64,000 nt of DNA from an uncultured Pirellulaceae bacterium (lineage in GTDB: Bacteria; Planctomycetota; Planctomycetia; Pirellulales; Pirellulaceae), in contig CALKCK010000007.1 of assembly GCA_938083195.1 (NCBI GenBank), positions 62,001-126,000 of the forward strand. Reading direction: 5' to 3'. Positions 21,226 through 30,034 of the stretch are shown piece by piece. Position numbers and translations under genes: made by a program. The notes below the pieces were generated by a model, which saw only the letters and a list, made by a program, of their open reading frames with translations, was not told the DNA's origin and made no database searches. Every line of letters starts with the position of its first letter. The stretch's first letter is position 1.

Positions 21226-22635
21226 TTACTCCGTCCCCGCGTCGACCTCTCCGCAGTAGGCTTCGATTGAATCAACGAGGCCAGAATCCTGGGAAGGCTG
21301 AACGGTTCGCATATCCAAGAAGAACCGATCTTTTTGAACTCGGCCAATAACACTTGGTTCGCTATTTCTAAGCCCCGCCGCGAGCTTATCTACCGACTGG
21401 TTTTTCGGTGTTAGCGCGACACACCAGGTCGATAATTTCTGAGTGGGCAAACTTCCGCCGCCTAACATCGAATCCGATTCCACTGCTTCACAGAGCTCCA
21501 ATTCAGCCATGTGGTTCAATTGCATTACGACTTTTTCTGCTCGCAATTTAAGGTTTTCTTTTGGCATTGAGAGCATTCGAAGTATGGGAATTTCCGTGCG
21601 TGCTCGATTTTCATCGCGGTAAATCAGCAACGTCGCCGAGAGCGCCGCGAGGGTCATTTTGTCTACACGCATCGCCCTCATTAACGGGTTGGAAAGAATC
21701 GTATCGATGTATTTCTTCTTGCCGATAATGATTCCGCACTGCGGTCCCCCGATCAACTTGTCACCGCTAAACAAGACGACATCCGCACCGTCTTTAATGC
21801 TCTGTGAAACGACCGGCTCATCCATCAAACCGAACTCGGAAAAATCAATCAATGCTCCCGAGCCAACGTCGTCTATGACGGGTAACCCATGCTCAGAGGC
21901 AAGCGTCACCATCTCTTTTGTCGAAACAGTTTTGGTGAATCCAACCACCTCGAAATTACTTGGATGAACTTTCAATAAAGCGCCTGTCTCTTCGTTAATG
22001 GCTCGCTGATAATCGAACAGATGGGTTTTATTGGTGGTTCCCACTTCACGAAGTTTGGCGCCGCTGCATTCCATTACGTCCGGCAACCGATAGCTGCCTC
22101 CGATCTCGATCAATTGCCCACGGGAGACGATTACTTCTCGCCCCTCAGCAATCGCGGACAGCGCGATCATCGTCGCCGCTGCGTTATTGTTGACAACCGC
22201 AGCAGCTTCCGCACCGGTGAGTTCACAAAGCAACTTCTCTACCGATTTAATTCGCTGACCTCGTTCGCCAGTCCGGACATCCACCTCTACGCTGGCATAA
22301 CCTTCGGAAATCTGTTGTACCGATTCGATCGCTGATTTCGCCAACGGAGCTCGACCCAAACCCGTATGCAAGATGATCCCAGTTCCATTAATTACTGGTC
22401 TTAAATACGGCTTTTCTTCGGTTTTTAACCAGTTTGCGATTTTATCGGCGATTTCCGAGGGGGTTGGAATCGAGACATCACCTGATTCGGTGCTGACCTG
22501 CTCGCGGAGGTCATCCAAAAAGCTCCTCACACCATCCACGACGACGCTGTGATTAACGGTTTGCACCATCTGCTTCAATTGTGGGCTCTCAAGTAGCTGG
22601 TTGACTGAAGGTAGATTCCGAAAAATGTTTGCCAT
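21226..22635 (-). CDS. selA: L-seryl-tRNA(Sec) selenium transferase SelA
   Basis: The product (469 aa from the ATG at 22635; a GTG lies one codon earlier) is a PLP enzyme that turns Ser-tRNA(Sec) into Sec-tRNA(Sec) with selenophosphate. Family blocks include PVINGTGIILHTGLGRAPLA, VRTGERGQR, AAAVVNNNAAATMIAL, VSRGQLIEIGGSYRLPD, VIDDVGSGALIDF and LFSGDKLIGGPQCGIIIG, where the Lys (residue 293) holds PLP. Full length for the family. No selB, selD or tRNA-Sec gene is in the window. It implies that the organism makes selenoproteins. The rRNA operon follows on the same strand behind its own promoters. Confidence 0.97.
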   Translation of the reverse strand: MANIFRNLPSVNQLLESPQLKQMVQTVNHSVVVDGVRSFLDDLREQVSTESGDVSIPTPSEIADKIANWLKTEEKPYLRPVINGTGIILHTGLGRAPLAKSAIESVQQISEGYASVEVDVRTGERGQRIKSVEKLLCELTGAEAAAVVNNNAAATMIALSAIAEGREVIVSRGQLIEIGGSYRLPDVMECSGAKLREVGTTNKTHLFDYQRAINEETGALLKVHPSNFEVVGFTKTVSTKEMVTLASEHGLPVIDDVGSGALIDFSEFGLMDEPVVSQSIKDGADVVLFSGDKLIGGPQCGIIIGKKKYIDTILSNPLMRAMRVDKMTLAALSATLLIYRDENRARTEIPILRMLSMPKENLKLRAEKVVMQLNHMAELELCEAVESDSMLGGGSLPTQKLSTWCVALTPKNQSVDKLAAGLRNSEPSVIGRVQKDRFFLDMRTVQPSQDSGLVDSIEAYCGEVDAGTE

Positions 22636-22737
22636 CACTGGGCCCTATAATGTGAGTGTTTACCTTTGGACAACAACGAGCCAAAGGTGTGATTAACCGA
22701 GTCAATAACGCGTTAGCGCAAGAGAATTGAGCTCGAG

Positions 22738-23124
22738 TCAAATAATTGAATCGCCAGGTTCTTGCAGTCGCTGCCGTTCAACCAAGGAATCTAATTCCGC
22801 TTTTGCATCAGGCATAAACCCCGACTCTTTAAAACGATTATCTTCTTCAATTGTTTTGACACGCTGTTCCATTTCTTTGCCCGGCTTAAACGTGACAACA
22901 AATCTTGCTGGCACCAAAACCTGCTCGCCCGTTTTTGGGTTCCGGGCCTTTCTCGCAGCTCGCTTTTTTACTTCAAAAACGCCGAAATTCCGTAACTCAA
23001 CACGTTGCTCCGTCGCCAACGCCTCTATGATCGCATCGAAAGTACGTTGCACCACTTCCTTGGTATCCGTCTGCTTGATACCCAATTCCTCAGAAATTCT
23101 GCGAACGATTTCCTTTTTCGTCAT
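22738..23124 (-). CDS. HU/IHF family DNA-binding protein
   Basis: The 128-aa protein begins [31 protein letters not shown] and holds the DNA-binding arm [23 protein letters not shown], the classic HU/IHF pattern. The fold ends near residue 95 ([11 protein letters not shown]); the last 30 residues form an acidic, charged tail not found in minimal HU. It bends DNA and shapes the nucleoid. It is upstream of selA on the same strand, with a gap of about 100 bases, so the two may share transcription. Confidence 0.92.
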   Translation of the reverse strand: MTKKEIVRRISEELGIKQTDTKEVVQRTFDAIIEALATEQRVELRNFGVFEVKKRAARKARNPKTGEQVLVPARFVVTFKPGKEMEQRVKTIEEDNRFKESGFMPDAKAELDSLVERQRLQEPGDSII

Positions 23125-23412
23125 TAATCACATCCGACGTTATTAATTTAGTTTGAACGTTAATTCACTTGATCAACGAGGCAAGTACGCTTTTCAGCCG
23201 ACCGTCATGCCGCGATTGAAATGAAATTCGGCTTGTCGGTAATTCGACCGCACCGAGACCATCGACTCAACAATCGCCGACCCCGTAAGTGTATGACTAG
23301 CAAGCACTAAAGTCAATAAAATGCCTTTCTTCCCCGACTGGAAAAGTCGTAAAACTGTCCGGTAAAACAAACCGAGTTACAGCGTTGGCCGGCGACAAAA
23401 ATAGCTAATCAG

Positions 23413-23841
23413 CTAGATCTTTACGGTTTTCCGCCTGTCTTCGATTTCGACAAGCTGATGGAGTTTCCCAGTGCCGCTGCCGGGGCATTCCTCACATGTA
23501 CGTTTCCAATCTTCGGGGGTTCGTAAGTTGCTGTCCCAAAATGGCCATGTTTTACATTGATGTGGACGAGAAGAATAAACTTCGCAGTGCCTCGTTTCAT
23601 TATCAAAAAAGACGCAATCACCGTTGCTAAACTCTTTTAAACTTCGACGAGCCCCGATTTTCCGGGTGTATTGGTCCTCAAAGTCCTCCAAGGGCATGCT
23701 TAAGGAGTCAGCGATCGCTTGCATTTCCGATTGATCGACCCAAACGAATCCGGGGGCCCCGGTACAGCAATCACCACAGCCAGAACAAGTAAATTTCAGT
23801 CCGTCTTTGTACCAAAGCTCTGATGTTTCGCCCTTTGTCAT
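23413..23841 (-). CDS. YkgJ family cysteine cluster protein
   Basis: The 142-aa product has the cluster CSGCGDCC (Cys19, 22, 25, 26) near the N-terminus and further cysteines in GDCVFFDNETRHCEVYSSRPHQCKTWPFW and TCEECPG. This pattern defines the YkgJ (zinc- or iron-chelating CxxCxxCC) family, widespread and of unknown function. It is cytoplasmic, with no signal peptide. Confidence 0.88.
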   Translation of the reverse strand: MTKGETSELWYKDGLKFTCSGCGDCCTGAPGFVWVDQSEMQAIADSLSMPLEDFEDQYTRKIGARRSLKEFSNGDCVFFDNETRHCEVYSSRPHQCKTWPFWDSNLRTPEDWKRTCEECPGSGTGKLHQLVEIEDRRKTVKI

Positions 23842-24360
23842 CCTTGTTCCCTTATCAAAACGCTCTTTCTCTACGACTCCCCATAATAAACGAGAATCGA
23901 GTTATTGAACATTGACTCAATTTAAATCACCCCTTCGTCAATGAACGATTAGAAATTCGTTTCGTCCAAACCAAACCCAAATCACCGCCGTTAGCACCTC
24001 TTTCTCAGTTTTCCTACCTACAATCCCGTAAATCAACGATCGCCATTTACTATTGATTAATTATCGCGTCAGCTCTGGCAACGGATTTCATGTCGGCACC
24101 TGATTCGCTCCGTATTTTTAAAAGATTTCTCTGTTTCCAATAAATCGTCCTTTCAATTTTTCGAGCCACCATTGCCAATGAAAGAACCATGAAAACCGAC
24201 TATAATCCAACACCGGTAGTCCTAACTGGCCTTATGCTTACCTCATACGCAAGTAAGGTTTTTCTAAAGCAAAATTGATTGATTCTTTTTGTGCACCCAA
24301 CAGAAACCAAACTCGCCTGACTCAGTTTACATTTTTGATTGTGAAAGAATCGTACTAATT
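23842..24360. other. intergenic region, no gene found
   Basis: About 520 bases between divergent genes. No RNA gene or convincing reading frame is seen. An in-frame TTG at 24289 would extend the next gene by 24 codons, but the added residues look unlike a signal peptide, so ATG 24361 is preferred. Confidence 0.5.
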
Positions 24361-27300
24361 ATGTTCCATCGCACTCCCCTAACAGCGCGACGCATTCCAG
24401 TAATAACACAGATTCTGATTTTCGTTATCTTTCCAAGCCTAGTGCTGAGCTCAGCAAAGTCCCAAGACTTTAATCGAGATGTCAGACCAATCCTCGCAAC
24501 GCATTGTTTTGCTTGCCATGGTCCAGACGCATCCCATCGGGAATCTGAGTTGCGGTTTGACAAGCGAGAAAACCCGATTGATTCGTTAGCAATCGTGCCT
24601 GGCGACCCTGCAAGCAGCGGAATGATCGAAAGAATCACGTCGGACGATCAGGATCACTTAATGCCTCCACCAGAATTTGGAAACGGATTAAACAAATCCC
24701 AAATTGAGACCTTGAAAAAGTGGATCGCTGCTGGAGCCAAATACGATCGCCATTGGGCTTTTGTCCCTCCTTCATCGACTGTCGCTCCTGAAACTCACTC
24801 GAAATTTGCAGCCAATAAAATTGATGAATTTGTTTTAGAGAAACTCCAGGAAACCAAGCTTACCCCCAACGTCGAAGCGGGCCCCTATGCATTAATTCGC
24901 CGACTTTATCTCGATCTAATTGGCCTGCCGCCAACCATTGAACAAGTGAATCAATTTGTTCATTCGAAAGATCCCGAGGCGTACCAAAAAGTCGTGAATC
25001 AATTGCTTAATTCACCTCGATTTGGTGAAAAATGGGCCCAGCCTTGGCTCGATTTGGCCCGTTATTCGGACACCAATGGCTATGAAAAGGATCGCCCACG
25101 TGCTATTTGGCCGTATCGCGACTGGGTAATAAAAGCGTTTAACGACGACATGCCATTCGATAAATTTACAGTCGATCAAATTGCTGGCGATATGCTCCCC
25201 AATCCGCAGCCCGACCAGTTGGTTGCTACCGGCTTTCACCGCAACACAATGTTGAATGAAGAAGGTGGAATTGATCCGCTTGAATTTCGATACCTCGCGA
25301 TGGTCGACCGAGTTGCTACCACCGGCACCGTTTGGCTAGGGCTTACCGTTGGATGCGCTCAATGCCACACCCATAAATATGATCCAATTTCACATACCGA
25401 TTATTATCGCTTTCTGGCTTTGATGAATAACGCTGACGAACCTGACTTCAGAATCCCCACGGAAACCAACGAAAACTTGAAGGTCATTTCAGAAATCGAG
25501 GTTCTCGAATCTGTGATGCTGAAAAAATTGGAAAATCGACGTAAAACCGAGGCTGAGAATTTTAATAAGGAATGGAGAAACTGGATTGAATCATCGCAAT
25601 CGAACGCGGTTGACTGGACGATCGCAACGCCAGCTGAACTTGAATCTAACCTGCCCTTCTTAAAAACTCTGGACGACGGCTCTATTCTTTCAACGGGTGA
25701 TACGACCAAACGCGATGAGTTTTTTGTTTCATTTCAACTCGACGGAACACCCATTACCGCCATCCGGCTCGAGGCGATTCCCGATGAACGGCTGCCGGGA
25801 CTTGGCCCGGGCAGGACTTATTATGAAGGTCGTAAGGGAGATTTTTTCGTCAGTGAAATTTCGGCAACACTGGACGGGCAGCCGGTTGATTTCAGCAGCG
25901 CTTCGCACGATTTCTCGAAACTCGGAGACAAAAATCCCAAAACGGCTGCCATTAACGTCTTTGATGGAGACGGATCCACCGGATGGAGCCCCGGCAAAAA
26001 CAAAGCGATGCGACTTAAACTCGTAATCAATCCAACTGCCCCGCTGCCCGGAAACGGCAAACTTACCATCCGACTTTTGTTCGAAAGACATTACACCGCC
26101 AGTCTTGGTCGTTTTCGATTTTCTTTTACCAATCAAGAAAAGCCTATCGCAAATCGTTTCGATGAGGACTTAGAACTGATTTTGGCAAAATCGAAATCGT
26201 TCCCTTCCCAGGAGTATTCTTCGTTTCAAACTCGGCTGTCCGAAGATGAAATAAGAATCGTCCAACTTGCATTTGCCCAATCCATTAAAGACTTCGGAGC
26301 GGATGCTCAGAAGCTAAATAAACGAAAAAAATCGAAGCCGCCGCGAGTCGAAACTCTTGTTTTTCGCGAACGAGAGCCAGACAACATACGGCCTACTTTT
26401 CGTCATCATCGTGGAGAGTACCTTTCTCCCAGAGAAGCAGTCTCGCCGGGGATTTTTTCGATTTTTAGCGATGCTGCGAACGAGCAGTCAAATCCAACCA
26501 ATCGCCTTGAACTGGCCCAGTGGTTAGTGAGTGACGCGAATCCGCTTGCGGCAAGAGTTGCCGTGAATCGTGTCTGGTATCAAATTTTTGGAATCGGATT
26601 GATGAAAACGAACGCTGACTTTGGCTTGCAGTCCGAAATGCCATCACACCCCAAATTACTTGATTGGTTGGCAATTCGTTTTAAAAACGAGATGAATTGG
26701 TCTACAAAAGAACTTGTCAGGTACATCGTTATGAGTAACACATATCGGCAATCGTCAATTTTTCCAATCGAAAAAGAAAGTCTTGATCCTGAAAACCGAT
26801 TGTTATCGCGAGGCCCTTCGTTCCGCGTTTCGGGAGAGATGGTCAGGGACATCGCACTTTTAGCCACCGGAGCCCTTTCTTCCAAAATGTATGGCCCAGG
26901 GGTTAAACCCCCGCAACCACAAGGTGTAACCGAGTTGGCGTGGGGCTCGGGCAAGTGGAATCCGTCGCAAGGAGAAGATCGCTACCGACGTTCCATCTAT
27001 ACATTCAAAAAACGAACCGCCGCGTTCGCAGCCTTCACCGTCTTCGATGCACCAACGGGTGAATCCTGTATCGCAACTCGAAATCGCAGCAACACCCCCT
27101 TACAAGCACTCACGGTTCTTAATGATCCGATGTTTATCGAGTTAAACCAGAAATTGGCAAAAGAGGTCATCCAACGAAAGTTACCAACCACAGCGGCAGC
27201 AATCACTTTCATCTTCCAACGGTTTCTCACCAGGCCTCCAACACCATTGGAGTCAACAGAATTAAAGCAATTTTACCAATCGCAGCTAAATCGTCTCCAA

Positions 27301-27417
27301 AATGGCGAGATTGACCCTCTGGTGATTGGCGGAAAAAACGCAACCGCAGAACAGGCAGCACTTGCGATGGTATCTCGAATCATTATGAATCTCGACGAAA
27401 CTATTACTAAACGATAG
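24361..27417 (+). CDS. PSCyt1/DUF1549/DUF1553 protein
   Basis: This is a 1018-aa exported protein with a signal segment (about residues 15-32). The heme motif CFACH at 49-53 starts the planctomycete cytochrome c domain (SELRFDKRENP...PGDPASSGMIERI). DUF1549 follows (INQLLNSPRFGEKWAQPWLDLARYSD as a block around residue 220-250; DRVATTGTVWLGLTVGCAQCHTHKYDPI, with a second CxxCH). DUF1553 fills the C-terminal third (ANPLAARVAVNRVWYQIFGIG, ATRNRSNTPLQALTVLNDP). Between the two is a beta-rich insert (about 400-620) that resembles a carbohydrate-binding module. The role is unknown; the family clusters with sulfatases and glycan-degrading genes. It may share an operon with the DUF4159 gene 183 bases on. 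Confidence 0.92.
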   Translation: MFHRTPLTARRIPVITQILIFVIFPSLVLSSAKSQDFNRDVRPILATHCFACHGPDASHRESELRFDKRENPIDSLAIVPGDPASSGMIERITSDDQDHLMPPPEFGNGLNKSQIETLKKWIAAGAKYDRHWAFVPPSSTVAPETHSKFAANKIDEFVLEKLQETKLTPNVEAGPYALIRRLYLDLIGLPPTIEQVNQFVHSKDPEAYQKVVNQLLNSPRFGEKWAQPWLDLARYSDTNGYEKDRPRAIWPYRDWVIKAFNDDMPFDKFTVDQIAGDMLPNPQPDQLVATGFHRNTMLNEEGGIDPLEFRYLAMVDRVATTGTVWLGLTVGCAQCHTHKYDPISHTDYYRFLALMNNADEPDFRIPTETNENLKVISEIEVLESVMLKKLENRRKTEAENFNKEWRNWIESSQSNAVDWTIATPAELESNLPFLKTLDDGSILSTGDTTKRDEFFVSFQLDGTPITAIRLEAIPDERLPGLGPGRTYYEGRKGDFFVSEISATLDGQPVDFSSASHDFSKLGDKNPKTAAINVFDGDGSTGWSPGKNKAMRLKLVINPTAPLPGNGKLTIRLLFERHYTASLGRFRFSFTNQEKPIANRFDEDLELILAKSKSFPSQEYSSFQTRLSEDEIRIVQLAFAQSIKDFGADAQKLNKRKKSKPPRVETLVFREREPDNIRPTFRHHRGEYLSPREAVSPGIFSIFSDAANEQSNPTNRLELAQWLVSDANPLAARVAVNRVWYQIFGIGLMKTNADFGLQSEMPSHPKLLDWLAIRFKNEMNWSTKELVRYIVMSNTYRQSSIFPIEKESLDPENRLLSRGPSFRVSGEMVRDIALLATGALSSKMYGPGVKPPQPQGVTELAWGSGKWNPSQGEDRYRRSIYTFKKRTAAFAAFTVFDAPTGESCIATRNRSNTPLQALTVLNDPMFIELNQKLAKEVIQRKLPTTAAAITFIFQRFLTRPPTPLESTELKQFYQSQLNRLQNGEIDPLVIGGKNATAEQAALAMVSRIIMNLDETITKR

Positions 27418-27600
27418 GGGTTACATTGCTTGAGATACGTCGCGCTAACTTCATTAGAATTTTCACCCGTCCCGGCTTATGGAACGGTTGACAAGTTAAA
27501 CTCAAAATTTCCGCAATTGCCACCAACAGAAATAACAGCTCGGTGATTTCCGCGGCAAATCGTATAAAATTGACAGAACATCTTTAAACAACGAGAAATT

Positions 27601-28602
27601 GTGAATCCTATCAACGGCAGCTTAAACACAATCCGAAACAGGCTGTGGACACGGTGTACGGTAGTGATCGGTTTTGCAGTCCTCATTCAAATTGCGTTCA
27701 ACCTTTCGAATCACCTCTTAACCGTTCCAACGAGTTCCCAAGTTCTAGTGCCTGCACAGAAGTCCGAGGTCAAGAACGGCGGTAGAAGCGAATTCAATCC
27801 AGTTTCCAATAACTCGACAGGCCATGCCGGCCTACAAGACTTTTCCCGCCAGCAGCGTGGCCAGCGATCGGCGTCGGATCGCGCCTCCTATCCAACCTGG
27901 GAGATTGATAGCCAATTCAAAGACGATGTATTTACATTCGTAAGAATACAATATGACTCTACCGGCAGAGCGAGACGGGGAGGGCAGTGGAGCAATGACT
28001 ATCCAGATTGTGATTGGAATTTTTCAGTTCGGCTACATGAATTGACTTCCATTAAGGTCGATCCCAATGGAAAAGTGATTCGGCTTACCGATCAAACCCT
28101 GTTTGACCATCCGTTCATCTACTTTTCAAACATAAACCGAATGAGCCTTAGCGAATCCGAAGTGGTTTCCCTTAGAAAATACCTTCTGAAGGGAGGCTTC
28201 ATGATGGCGGACGATTTTTGGGCGCCTGAGAGCTGGAAACATGTCTATCGTGAAATGAAGCGTGTCTTTCCCGAGCTCGAGCCACGGGAACTGTCGCGCG
28301 ATCATGAGATCTTTAATATCGTGTACGAAATTCAAGGAACCCCGCAGGTCCCGAGCATTTTCGCTTGGAATCAGGGAAGTACTTTCGAATATTGGCACGG
28401 CGACCCTAAAGGCGATGAAGCACCTCATTTTTGGGGATTTTTTGATAAAAACGACCGTTTAATGGCACTGCTTTGCCACAACAATGACATTGGCGATGGC
28501 TGGGAGAGAGAAGGGGAGAACAAAGAATATTTCAAGACATATTCGGAGCGAGTCTCCTACCCACTCGGCATCAACATTGTTACCTACGTCATGACGCATT
28601 GA
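27601..28602 (+). CDS. DUF4159 domain protein, membrane-anchored
   Basis: The 333-aa protein starts with GTG and has an N-terminal transmembrane segment (about 20-38). The C-terminal two thirds is a DUF4159 domain: FTFVRIQYDS, DYPDCDWNFSVRLHELTSI, YFSNINRMSLSESEV, YLLKGGFMMADDFWAPESW, MKRVFPELEPRELSRDHEIF and a final block with LMALLCHNNDIGDGWE. The fold is related to glutamine-amidotransferase-like domains, but the function is not established. A linker rich in Ser, Arg and Gln separates anchor and domain. Confidence 0.88.
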   Translation: MNPINGSLNTIRNRLWTRCTVVIGFAVLIQIAFNLSNHLLTVPTSSQVLVPAQKSEVKNGGRSEFNPVSNNSTGHAGLQDFSRQQRGQRSASDRASYPTWEIDSQFKDDVFTFVRIQYDSTGRARRGGQWSNDYPDCDWNFSVRLHELTSIKVDPNGKVIRLTDQTLFDHPFIYFSNINRMSLSESEVVSLRKYLLKGGFMMADDFWAPESWKHVYREMKRVFPELEPRELSRDHEIFNIVYEIQGTPQVPSIFAWNQGSTFEYWHGDPKGDEAPHFWGFFDKNDRLMALLCHNNDIGDGWEREGENKEYFKTYSERVSYPLGINIVTYVMTH

Positions 28603-28686
28603 CCAAGTTGTGTTTTTTGAGCGTCCATCTGACAAGCAGACCAACGTCACCTTCTCAACCTAAATCTGGCAACAACGATCCATTAA

Positions 28687-29088
28687 TTGAGGGCTAAAAC
28701 GATTAAAGACGCGTACCTTACCGCATTCGCTGAATTCCCAAAAATTGCGAGCCAAATCGAGTACGTCTTCAACGCGCTTCCCGAAGATGTAAAAGCCAAT
28801 TTCTTGGCCGACACCTATTTTCGAATCTCTTTGGACGACTGCGAACCCGGAAGAGGCCGCACGGTCGTGATGCCCTTACTCGGCCCCACCGGAACAAGTC
28901 GCTGCATTGTTCTCAAGCCTCGACTCGAACAATGCTCTCACCAATTTTCGTGCTACATCATTGCCCATGAATTTGCCCACGCCCATCTTCACAATGGTGG
29001 TTGGGGAGAAATCACCGACCGCGAGGACGCCGCCGACGCACTCGCTAACCACTGGGGATTCCCCAAGCAGCCATTCGAGTGGATTTAG
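28687..29088 (+). CDS. small zinc metallopeptidase-like protein
   Basis: The 133-aa protein contains HEFAHAHLHNGGWGE at about residues 97-111, an HExxH motif with a further histidine, followed by DREDAADALANHWGFP, where acidic residues could supply the third ligand. The start is a TTG at 28687, directly after an in-frame TAA; no ATG lies nearby, so the start is uncertain. It has no signal peptide. I do not recognise the family; it may be an ImmA/IrrE-like or other minimal gluzincin fold. Activity is inferred from the motif alone. Confidence 0.65.
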   Translation: MRAKTIKDAYLTAFAEFPKIASQIEYVFNALPEDVKANFLADTYFRISLDDCEPGRGRTVVMPLLGPTGTSRCIVLKPRLEQCSHQFSCYIIAHEFAHAHLHNGGWGEITDREDAADALANHWGFPKQPFEWI

Positions 29089-29205
29089 TCCACCTCGGTA
29101 ACGTCAACGCTGCAATTCTGCAGTTTCAAACTCGATCATCTAAGTTGCAAGATAGAATTGATCAGCAGTAGCCCAGTCTCAAACTCAATGACTCAATTGA
29201 CCGCT

Positions 29206-29697
29206 CTAATAGGTCTGTAGTCGTCGGTGATTTATGTCTGATATTTGGTCATTGAGCGTCAGTAAATCATAAATCAGGCCGAAACCGAATAATCCAGCGG
29301 TAAAGAAAAAAACCAGGCCGGTGATCCCTTTGTTTAGATAAAACCGGTGCACTCCAAACACCCCCAGGAATATAAATAAGACCCAGCCGAGACTGTAATC
29401 CAGCGAGCCACTTTGGAATCGAATCTCCGCCGTCCGTTTCATATCCGGAATGAGGCAAATATCTATGAGCCAACCGATTCCAAAAAGACCAAAGGTGAAT
29501 AGCCAAAGCACTCCAGAAATGGGTCGCCCAAAATAGAAACGATGAGCACCTAAAAAACCAAACAACCACAATACATAACCCATTAGTAAATTGTGACTTT
29601 CCAGTAGTTTCCCGTGACCGCGATTGGTTTTCACAGAATCACCTTCAAAGTGATTCATTTTTGCAGGTTCCCCATATCTTTGGCTAACATTGTTCAT
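29206..29697 (-). CDS. TM2 domain protein
   Basis: The 163-aa protein holds two TM2 repeats. The first is YVLWLFGFLGAHRFYFGRP with GVLWLFTFGLFGIGWLID; the second LGWVLFIFLGVFGVHRFYLN with GLVFFFTAGLFGFGLIYD. Each has the hallmark GxHRFY loop and two helices, so four membrane segments in all. The function of bacterial TM2 proteins is unclear. The N-terminal 45 residues are polar and probably cytoplasmic. A single gene, convergent with the metallopeptidase-like gene. Confidence 0.88.
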   Translation of the reverse strand: MNNVSQRYGEPAKMNHFEGDSVKTNRGHGKLLESHNLLMGYVLWLFGFLGAHRFYFGRPISGVLWLFTFGLFGIGWLIDICLIPDMKRTAEIRFQSGSLDYSLGWVLFIFLGVFGVHRFYLNKGITGLVFFFTAGLFGFGLIYDLLTLNDQISDINHRRLQTY

Positions 29698-30034
29698 TTA
29701 CAAAAGCCTCAATTTTTTAGGCGCGCGGTTTTGAAATACCAGAAACGATGGCCTCAAGCTGTTGGGGAGTTCTCACTGAAAACTTATTCCCACTGAAAAC
29801 TAAAAGCACCAGCAGCTACAAGCTTTATTCGCTTAAACCTATCCCCAATTGGAAGCAATCCCGCAACTTTTTAAAAAGCCTGCTGAAGTCGCTACTAATA
29901 GGTGGGGGTGGAGAGAAAATTTTTCCCATGAGCAATTTACTAACGGGCCGCACTTTTAATGGACGTAAAAAATCAGCAGACGCTGATGAAGAATTCGCTC
30001 CAGATTTCGCAAAAAAAGCCAAGCAAACGTTTCC
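29698..30034. other. intergenic region, no gene found
   Basis: About 340 bases between the TM2 gene start and the stop of the TPR-redoxin gene. A plus-strand frame crosses it (29748-30137) but runs antisense into the redoxin gene and has a composition unlike a protein. Nothing else is recognised. Confidence 0.45.

Noticed and set aside
24289..24360. TTG-start extension of the DUF1549/DUF1553 gene.
   Set aside because: Adds polar residues before a normal signal peptide; ATG 24361 is more likely.
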